DNA of 64,000 nt from Elysia crispata (lineage: Eukaryota; Mollusca; Gastropoda; Plakobranchidae), in assembly GCA_033675545.1 (NCBI GenBank), contig JAWDGP010005718.1, positions 841,001 through 905,000 of the forward strand, given 5' to 3'. A program made the translations under genes and the position numbers. The notes beneath the pieces are model-generated. The model did no database searches and had not been told where the DNA came from. It saw only the letters and a list, made by a program, of their open reading frames with translations. Numbering within the stretch: the first letter of the stretch is position 1; each line of letters starts with the position of its first letter. This document shows, one piece after another, positions 56,053-64,000 of the stretch.

Positions 56053-57223
56053 GGTAAGAAAAAGGAGGAGGAAAAGAAGAATACGTAGTAAAAATTAAAG
56101 AGAATTTATGAAGCAATGAACACTAATACTTCATCAATATAAAACAATATATATACAGGTAATAATGGGTACTGTGCTAAATATGATCTACAGAAAATTA
56201 AAGAGGAATGTAAAAAAAGGAAACTGGTACAAATAATTATAACACATGTGACATAATTTTTTCAAAAACTCGGCAAACACGACAAAATTACTTGTAAAAT
56301 TATGGTTAACCGTTAGCTTTGGAATTGGGCCTATATACATGATCCAGTTGCATCCATTTGTTTTAAAAGAATTGAAATCAACCAGATTTAAAATGCTTAT
56401 AAATGCTTCAAAGGAAAGCTTAGAAAGCCTTGATCCCTTATAAAAAATGCCTGAGAATTTTGTGGGAAAAACAAATTGTGTAAAAGTGACAATTATGCTG
56501 CTTTTGTTGTGATAAACAAGAGATGTTTTGAATCAATACAAATTATGTGATGATGAAGTGGGCAAGGACGGATAACTCATGTATTGGCCGGATAGTTAAC
56601 TGAAGGGTGATCGCTTGTCTAAAATACTTTCTCGTGAAACATTGATAAAAGGCCACGAGTTAAAAAACCCCCAGCATGCGCAACAGAGGCCTTTTAATCA
56701 AGTCGATGAAAGGCAAGCGAAAACATTAAGATTGTCATTTACTGCTTAAAAGGTATTGGTAAAACGCTCAATATTTTTTTTTACATCTCTCTTTCAATTA
56801 CAGAACTCAATCCTAGGCAACATTCATAAATATCTATAGATCTGGCAATTATTCAAATATATATCAAACTTAAAATTTCTTACAAGAATGCAACTTTTTT
56901 CTTTTATAACACGACTTCCTTTGAACTACTGCTGATCTGAAATTTTAAAACAAATCAGTCTATGCGAACTTCAAAAAATCCATTCATGTCCAAAATTATA
57001 ACGGAACTCGGAACATGGCCCAGATGTGAAAAGTTCAGGTAGACAGACATGTTAGCTGCTGGAGCTGGGGCACACAGCCCGGGATCAGATCTAGGACAGG
57101 CCGGCTAGCTATTTAGGTCAAGATACACTGGTGAACCAGGGAATGCCAGAACCAGTGAATGGTGCCTGGTGAAAATTGGGCCAAGGTGGCAGCTGTGCGA
57201 ACACTGCTTGGGGGCCTAGAATT

Positions 57224-57256
<33 letters not shown>

Positions 57257-57677
57257 GAGGACATGGTTATGGGGGTCTAACTAAATACTGGATACTGCAC
57301 AGGAAGTTGGATGTGGACTAGCGCTCTATCTGAATGTGGAATTTTAATACTCTAGTACAATTATAAGTGTTTCAAACTAAAAGTAGATCTGCAAAATTAC
57401 AAAGTGACTCACTAATTTGGCAGCATTTCAAAATTATATATAAAGAGGGAAAAGACTAGATCTAGCAATTTGAAATACGGCCTATGTATAGATAAAACTC
57501 TTATAAATAATTTATCTAAAACTCCCTAAAATTATGGATAAATATAAAATATTCAAAGTACACATCAACCCTTTAAAAGTTGGTAATTAAAACTAAAGAA
57601 CACAAATAATATATACATTATCCTTGAAATTCAACTACTGCGACCTACCATACTATGCTTGTAGAACTGTGACTGAC
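56053..57677. other. Region downstream of the HMG-box gene, with T28 run
   Basis: Probable 3' UTR and spacer. The plus strand has 28 T at 57226-57253, so the gene strand reads ATTAAA running straight into a poly(A) tract, about 425 nt after the stop codon. GC is higher at 57040-57220. Confidence 0.45.
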
Positions 57678-59891
57678 TTAAACCGTGGCGGGACCTTCCA
57701 AGGTGTCATACTGGCCTGAGCCACCAATGAATGTCATGATATCAGTGAGGAGATTGTCATTGCTGTAGGAGGTGATACCGGCCTCCAGCACCTCATCCAC
57801 CACGTCGGCAGACAGCATGGGTAGTTGGTGGATAGAGTCCAGATCGAGACCTGTGGTAGATGGCATAGAGAAGCCACTGGTCATTTCTGGTTCGGATTTG
57901 ATGATCGCCGGAGTGAACTGGTCAGCCTCAGTCTTTACGGTGAGAGACCAGTGTGGTGAGACGGGCTCGTGTTTGACAGTCGCATTTCCCTGCATCATGA
58001 GAGCATCCTGTTTTAGAGCCAGGTTGTCAGTATGTAGCAAGAGAGGCTCGGGCCTCAGGGTCACCGCACTGTTCTGCAGCAAGAGCGGCTCCGACTTGAC
58101 AATCACGTTACTGCCTTGAAACAGGAGAGGCTCACTCTTCACTGTGATGTTATTGTTGTTTAAAAGTGCGTTATTGTTGTTAATAATGATATTGTTGTTG
58201 TTGTTACTTTCGTTGATCATCCTGTTATTGATGGCAATGATGTTGCCGGTGGGGATTTGTGGAGCTTTATACGCTGGACCGACAGGGAACACAAACTGGT
58301 TGCCACTGGTACTGACAATGATGTTGTTGTTGGAAGTGGAGGCAATTTGCTCCATGAGCACCGGTACATGAGCTGATGGCAGGGAGAAATCGAAGCAAGG
58401 CTGACCCTGGGAGGTACTGGGTACCACGCCGAGGGCAGACTCGTTCGGGGTGACCGGGGTTACTGGGGTGTGAGGCGAATTGCCGGGCGTGTCGAAGACG
58501 GTGGAGCGATTTGCGGTGTCCGCAAGATCAATGGTGGTCGGAGCCACAGCCTGCTGGACCTCGATGGGGCGCAGACAGAGTCGCTTGGCCGATGGGCCTG
58601 GAGATGAGGAGCGGTCAGAGCTGTGGAGGCTGGTCAGGTCAGCCAGGTTGATGGCGGTGCATCGGTTGCCTTGAGACAGAGACATGTCACGTCTCATCCC
58701 AGGGTCGATCTTCACGTTCATCTTCGATTGTAGTTTCCTCTGCAATGCGGGGTCTAGATTTGCCCGGGGCTCACTGATGTTGATCCCCTTAAGGGGGGAC
58801 TGGCGGAGCTGCTGTTGATGGTGATCCTGTTCCTGCTGCTGTTGCTGAGGCTGATTTTGTTTAGAAGATGGAGATTTCCTTTTCCTGTTGGGTTTTTCCT
58901 TAGGAGTAGTTTCTTGTTTATCCTCCGTCTTCTTTGTGGCCTTCTTCCTGGGGCGATATTTGTATTCAGGGAACTCAAAAGCATGAAATGCTGTCAACAC
59001 AACCTTCTCTCTCTCAAATACATCCTTCTCTTCGTTTGAAAACTTTCTCCACCAAACACCGAGCTTCTTGCTGATAGTGGCATTGTGAAGCTGGGGACAG
59101 ATTTGTGAAATTAACGATCTACACTGCTTTGACCAAATCATAAAAGCGTTCATAGGTCTCTTTGGATTTACATGTCCTTCAGAATCTTTCTTCTTCTCTT
59201 TCTTACAGAAACTAGCACTAGTATAAGCTTTATTGAGTTCCTCAGGCCTCACGTAGTTCCACCAAAAGTTCAGTTTGATTTTGCTCACAAGTTCAATAAG
59301 AATATCAACTTTTCTGTCCGCGTCCTCTATTTGGTCTAACTGGAGCAGAAATTCTAGGGTGTACTTTTTACATGGGCTAAGGCCCAAAAGACGCTCTAGT
59401 TTCTGGCGTAATGTCCAGTCGTTGTTGGTTGGGAATTTTTCGTAAGGTCGCATCCTCTCTGCGAGAAGCAATCTGTCGTGTTCTATCTGTTCATCATCAT
59501 CCATGATGTCCACGGCAGGACTAACACTCGGACTGAGGTCAGCCCTGGCACTGGAAACGTCACTCTGGTCATCTTCAGCAAATGACGGGGACATGGCAGT
59601 AGAGGAGCTGGCGTTCAAGTTATCATCCACGAGAGAAGAAACGCTAGAGCCGGTCGTATGGCGGAACATGCCCATGTCCATGTCGTCATGGTGCAGTTCC
59701 AGAGACACGGGGCTGTCTAAGCTCACTTCTAGATCTTGAGGAGAAGCGTCAAGAGTCTTACCGTTGCTAGGGAAAAGATCATCGAACTCGACACTGCCGA
59801 AACTGACCTGCTGGGCTAGCTCGGCAGCAGAAGTGTGCGAGACACTCGTCCCCATCATCAGGTCCTGGAATAAGTCCGAACTGAAATCCAT
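57678..59891 (-). CDS. SOX-type HMG-box transcription factor, single exon, 737 aa
   Basis: One uninterrupted frame; the ATG at 59891 has a good context (ACCATCATGG), and the open frame above it lacks another ATG. The HMG box spans about residues 243-313. It starts KRPMNAFMIWS, contains LHNATISKKLGVWWRKF and ends EYKYRPRKK, which is diagnostic of SOX proteins that bind the DNA minor groove and bend it. The box is divergent, nearest in my reading to the SOXE/SOXF pattern (LHNA..SK.LG..WR). Residues 1-135 are acidic and Ser/Pro-rich. Residues 145-222 form an unrecognised predicted helical region just before the box. A basic segment at 314-345 is a probable nuclear signal and is followed by a Gln-rich stretch. 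Residues 470-482 are TP-rich, 561-581 Asn-rich, and 584-667 carry five SUMO-type psi-K-x-E sites. The C-terminus is acidic and may activate transcription. No orthologue can be named. Confidence 0.9.
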   Translation of the reverse strand: MDFSSDLFQDLMMGTSVSHTSAAELAQQVSFGSVEFDDLFPSNGKTLDASPQDLEVSLDSPVSLELHHDDMDMGMFRHTTGSSVSSLVDDNLNASSSTAMSPSFAEDDQSDVSSARADLSPSVSPAVDIMDDDEQIEHDRLLLAERMRPYEKFPTNNDWTLRQKLERLLGLSPCKKYTLEFLLQLDQIEDADRKVDILIELVSKIKLNFWWNYVRPEELNKAYTSASFCKKEKKKDSEGHVNPKRPMNAFMIWSKQCRSLISQICPQLHNATISKKLGVWWRKFSNEEKDVFEREKVVLTAFHAFEFPEYKYRPRKKATKKTEDKQETTPKEKPNRKRKSPSSKQNQPQQQQQEQDHHQQQLRQSPLKGINISEPRANLDPALQRKLQSKMNVKIDPGMRRDMSLSQGNRCTAINLADLTSLHSSDRSSSPGPSAKRLCLRPIEVQQAVAPTTIDLADTANRSTVFDTPGNSPHTPVTPVTPNESALGVVPSTSQGQPCFDFSLPSAHVPVLMEQIASTSNNNIIVSTSGNQFVFPVGPAYKAPQIPTGNIIAINNRMINESNNNNNIIINNNNALLNNNNITVKSEPLLFQGSNVIVKSEPLLLQNSAVTLRPEPLLLHTDNLALKQDALMMQGNATVKHEPVSPHWSLTVKTEADQFTPAIIKSEPEMTSGFSMPSTTGLDLDSIHQLPMLSADVVDEVLEAGITSYSNDNLLTDIMTFIGGSGQYDTLEGPATV

Positions 59892-60234
59892 GATGGTGAA
59901 AACTGAAGCTAACACAGAGCAGATGACTAATAGTCCAAGGTGGGAAAATCAGTTGCACATCATGTCATGAATCACTCAAGGTAGAGTGAGTAATAAACAC
60001 GTCCTTTCACTGTCAATAAACTACGTCTGATGAGGTTTTAAAAGTTACATCTAGAAAGGAGTCTCTGTTTTCCTAAGTTAAGTTGTTACGGAAAAAATCC
60101 TAAATCACAATTTCACGACATGGGTAAACTCTCGACTCATGATTTGGAAAACTTTCTATTAGGTCGAGATCTGAAGAATCTTGAGTTGTATATCTAGTAA
60201 ATCCGAGTGTTTTGCGAGAATACCATGTGTTCAT

Positions 60235-60243
60235 CTTTTTATA
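60235..60243 (-). promoter_or_regulatory. TATA box of the HMG-box gene
   Basis: The gene strand reads TATAAAAAG. Transcription would start near 60205-60212, giving a 5' UTR of about 315 nt before the ATG at 59891 if unspliced. Distance to the GC box upstream is typical of a core promoter. Confidence 0.6.
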
Positions 60244-60271
60244 GGCAACCCGTCAGAGCAAGGCGAGGGCA

Positions 60272-60284
60272 GGAGGCGGGGCCT
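60272..60284. promoter_or_regulatory. GC box in a CpG-rich promoter block
   Basis: GGAGGCGGGGCCT is an Sp1/KLF-type site about 30 bp upstream of the TATA box. The surrounding 60250-60340 is the most CpG-dense stretch of the window (GTCGCGGCGCGCG at 60289-60300). Confidence 0.55.
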
Positions 60285-60340
60285 CGGGTCGCGGCGCGCG
60301 TTTGGTTCCTCGTGTGGGAAAGACACACGCGCGGGCAAGA

Positions 60341-61740
60341 GGGGCTCTGTCAGGGATATCTGCCTCTCTCGTGCTACTACAGTTATATACTTCTTGACTC
60401 TCTCTCACTTGGTTTTGTTCGCTGGAAAAACGGATAAATTCATGGGGTTGAGAAAGCGTCGAGTTTTAAGGATTTCACCTTTAACATGATGTAATCGTTT
60501 ATGAGGCTACTCTTAAATATAGCATATGATTTGTTTTTCTTTAAACAGGTGGATAAAGGAAAGAAACGATAATGTGTTGAAGAACTGTTGATTGACAATC
60601 ACAGCAATGTGTCGAAATATATGAATATAATTGTTATAAGAGTATAAGGAAAAAAAAATGTCACAAAGTCAAGACTATAAGCCTAGTTTTCAAACAACCA
60701 CTCAAAAAAAGTGATGAAGATGAAACAAAGTCGTCTTGTACACTTTTCTCTTTACACTTGTTTGAAAAATCATATCTTAGCAGACAAATTAGATTCATGG
60801 ATAATACTAGCTTATAAGAATCTGCGTGACACAGAGGACATTGAGAAAGCTAGAAATGTTGCTAAAAATGGCTCTGGTAAGTCCATCGCTGTCAAAAAAA
60901 AAAAAAAAAAAAAAAAAAATAAAAAAAACCTTTTATTTGATCTGTTGATTTTTTTTTTTTTTTTTGGCATAGCTGCTTGACGGTAAAAATTAAATAATGC
61001 AAGATTATAAAGATGATCGTTAGGTGATATAATGGTAAGATCTTCATTGATATTCCCGCACAATACCTTTATGGAGACTTGATGGACATCAAGCAATTTA
61101 AAATCTTCATCAAAAGAATCAATAATGTTATAATGTTTCTTGGGCAGAGTGCGGCAAGAGAACCCAGGCTACGTTGAACTCTTTGCTAAGCATCAATAAT
61201 TAAAAAAAGGGGGGACTTGGGGCATGATTATGGTTGTATAAGAACCATATGTAAAAATAAATAAAGGTTTAGGCGTATGAGTCATGATAGAACTAACTAA
61301 AAGTGTTTGTTTTCCCTTTCATTTGATAATGCAACATTGCATCAACGATTTCTATGAATTGATAATGCTTCCTCCGACCTTGACAAATTGCTTCTTGGAG
61401 TCAGAGATGTAAAAAAAATAATGGCTACGCTGCAAGGAAAAAAGTTTTAAGGCCAGACATGTCCAAAAAAAAAAAAAAAAAAAAAAAATAAAAACAAAAA
61501 ATAAAAACTTACTCCCCCCCCCCTTTCCCCCCAAAAAACAACAACAAAAACAAAACAAAACAAAACAAAATAGCAACATTTTCTGCGGGGCTCATCGAAA
61601 AAATTTTTTTTGAGGGTCCTCTCAACTGCTCCTTGCTATGTTGTTAAAAACCAACGCTTTCTGGCAATATTCTTTATCGCTTTAAGTTCAGTAACAAGCA
61701 TACTGCCTTTAGGGGAAAAATATTAGTCCAACCCTGCCAG
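60341..61740. other. Spacer with homopolymer runs
   Basis: A-runs at 60894-60919 and 61466-61488, T-run at 60949-60965, C-run near 61514. No supported gene. Confidence 0.45.
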
Positions 61741-62480
61741 TACCCCTGCGACCATCGCTCTCTCTCTCCTCCCTCTTCCCCGCTCACAGCGCACAACATC
61801 TCGCCTGGTCCAGTCTACAGCTGACCAACTAGGCCAAGTCGGTCAGGGCTTGACCGGGTAGTGACCAGCGGCCGTGTGGCCCAGTTATCAACAGCGATGG
61901 TTATTGGACAGCCAGTAGTTCGCAGTAACATTACCACCCATCCCCCGCCACTACCACCCTTTTACCCCTTATCTTCCATGCGTATCCATGATGCTTACCC
62001 ACTCTATCTTCAGACTACCCCTTGCCCAACCCAATGACTCCGAAATGTAGATGAAATAAAGTTTGTCTTACTTCGATCACTTAGTTCGGACTTGCATCCT
62101 ATAAAATGCCATGTTTCATACTCAAATCTCCAAGCCTGTTCTTTTTTTTTTTTCTTCAAAACCGTTTCCCCACCCCCATTTTACCTGACTCCACCATTTC
62201 CCCTCCCTCTCCTCCACTTCCTTACAAAAGCCCCCCCCCCCCCCCCCCCCCCACTCTATTAGTATCCCTCACAGCCCAGGTGGTCTCAGCTCCATTCCCC
62301 CGGGTGGTGCTGGCATCTCACCTCTTAGTCCTATCTGCTGATTGACACGCTCGACAAGTCCAGTCAGCACGTCTGACCGGCCCCACCTCTTACCTCACAC
62401 TGCGTAACACTGACCCACTGCCCCCCAACCTGCTGAACAGCCTCTCAATTAGAGCTCTCCATAATTCTCACGGCGGCGGG
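61741..62480. other. GC-richer stretch of unknown role
   Basis: Distinctly higher GC than most of the window, with a C22 run at 62231-62252 and a cluster of TGACC/GGTCA words at 61822-61866. Upstream of the HMG-box gene and possibly a distal regulatory region or the edge of another gene. No exon chain recognised. Confidence 0.35.
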
Positions 62481-62755
62481 AGTGAGAGGAAACCAGGCCC
62501 AGATGATGCTTGAGTAGTCTATTTCTGTTAAACAAAACACAAATTTTATTTACACGGCGTCGAATGGTGTTTTGAATATCGGTTATCGGCAACAAATTAT
62601 TTTAATTACAAAATGAATTTTGATGGTGTTATCATAAAAACAGCAATATTATAGCAGTGTAGTATATCCATTCATGCTACCATTTTGAATGTAGAAGAGA
62701 AATGATACCTCTAGTGAAGAGGTATAATAAAAGGGTATATATGGAGAAAAAAAAG

Positions 62756-62900
<145 letters not shown>

Positions 62901-63015
62901 ATACGAGGGGAGGGGATTGGGGTTAGGCTGTTTCAACATGTAGCAGTTACATTTCAACCTAAAAATAACAAGCTCATTAAATGAATATACTCGTTGCTTC
63001 AATCAAATAGATTGC

Positions 63016-64000
63016 AAAAAGGCCTAGAACATATTATCAGGTAAGAGAAATATTGGTCATAGATCCAGATCATATTCTCAGGTTAGAGAAAGATTGGATT
63101 TAGATCCAGATCATATTCCCAGGTTACAGAAAGATTGGACATAGATTCAGATCATATTCCCGAATTAGAGAAAGATTGGTCATAGATCCAGATGATATTC
63201 TCAGGTTAGAGAAAGATTGGTGATAGATCTGGATCATATTCCCAGGTTAGGGAAAGATTGGACATAGGTTCAGATCATATTCCCAAATTAGAGAAAGATT
63301 GGTCGTACATCCAGATCATATTCTCAGATTAGAGAGAGATTGGTCATAGATCCAGATCATATTCTCAGGTTAGAGAAACATTGGTCATAGATCCAGATCA
63401 TATTCTCATTTTAGAGAAAGATTGGACATACATCCAGATCATATTCTCAGGTTAGAGAAAGATTGGACATAGATCCAGATCATATTCTCAGGTTAGAGAA
63501 AGATGGGTCATACATCCAGATCATATTCTCAGGTTATAGAAAGACTAGATTTAGATCCAGATCATATTCTCAGGTTAGAGAAAGACTGGTCATACATCCA
63601 GATCATATTCTCAGGTTAGAGAAAGACTGGATTTAGATCCAGATGATATTCTCAGGTTAGAGAAATACTAGATTTAGATCCAGATCATATTCTCAGGTTA
63701 GAGAGAGATTGGTCATACATCCAGATCATATTCTCAGGTTAGAGAAAGACTGGATTTAGATCCAGATCATATTCTCAGGTTAGAGAAAGATTGGTCATAG
63801 ATCCAGATCATAATTCTCAGGTTAGAGAAAGATTGGGCAAAGATCCAGATCATAATCTCAGGTTAGAGAAAGATTAGATATAGATCCAGATCATATTCTC
63901 AGGTTAGAGAGAGATTGGTCATATATCCAGATCATATTCTCAGGTTAGAGAAAGATTGGTCATAGATCCAGATCATATTTTCAGGTTAGAGAAAGATTGG
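63016..64000. repeat. 41-bp minisatellite, 23 full units plus a degenerate first one
   Basis: The unit is CAGATCATATTCTCAGGTTA followed by GAGAAAGATTGGTCATAGATC. From 63057 to the window edge I count 23 units, all 41 bp except one of 42 bp; a more diverged unit precedes them. The array continues beyond 64000. Confidence 0.96.

Noticed and set aside
60181-60489. 102-aa plus-strand frame over the CpG-rich block
   Set aside because: It coincides with the TATA/GC-box promoter of the HMG-box gene on the other strand and encodes nothing recognisable.

Overview
This is animal nuclear DNA: A+T-rich, with spliced genes and dense microsatellites (CTA/AGT, AAT, GA/CT, GAA, TA). It carries single-copy metazoan genes with introns of roughly 0.1 to 6.5 kb. 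The codon and repeat landscape fits a lophotrochozoan invertebrate, most likely a mollusc, but that is an inference; no sequence here fixes the species.

Three protein-coding genes can be built, all on the minus strand. (1) A Golgi carbohydrate sulfotransferase (CDS 6308-10536, 3 exons, 447 aa); the signal-anchor exon and a 41-nt micro-exon lie upstream of the large catalytic exon. (2) A complete HOOK-family dynein adaptor (CDS 27467-44587, 21 coding exons, 709 aa). A further acceptor and open exon at 20725-20938 fit in phase and would give a 779-aa isoform with a different C-terminus. (3) A single-exon SOX-type HMG-box transcription factor (57678-59891, 737 aa) with a TATA box and a GC box upstream, an unrecognised helical region before the HMG box, and a C-terminal array of SUMO-consensus motifs.

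RNA and mobile content: 1380-1521 is a U4 spliceosomal snRNA gene (minus strand) and 3573-3715 is a decayed second copy. At 14344-15229 there is a large inverted repeat whose two arms each carry a hammerhead-ribozyme core, one per strand, resembling Penelope-like-element pseudo-LTRs in inverse orientation. Two minisatellites stand out: about 9 units of 62-65 bp at 9150-9715, and a 41-bp array at 63016-64000 that runs off the window.

Layout: 0-6 kb microsatellite-rich spacer with the U4 copies; 6.2-10.5 kb sulfotransferase; 10.5-20.7 kb repeat-rich spacer with the inverted repeat; 20.7-44.6 kb HOOK; 44.6-57.6 kb spacer or untranslated sequence; 57.6-60.3 kb HMG-box gene and promoter; 60.3-64 kb GC-richer spacer, then GA repeat and minisatellite. 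The three genes have unrelated roles (Golgi sulfation, dynein transport, transcription); nothing suggests co-regulation.
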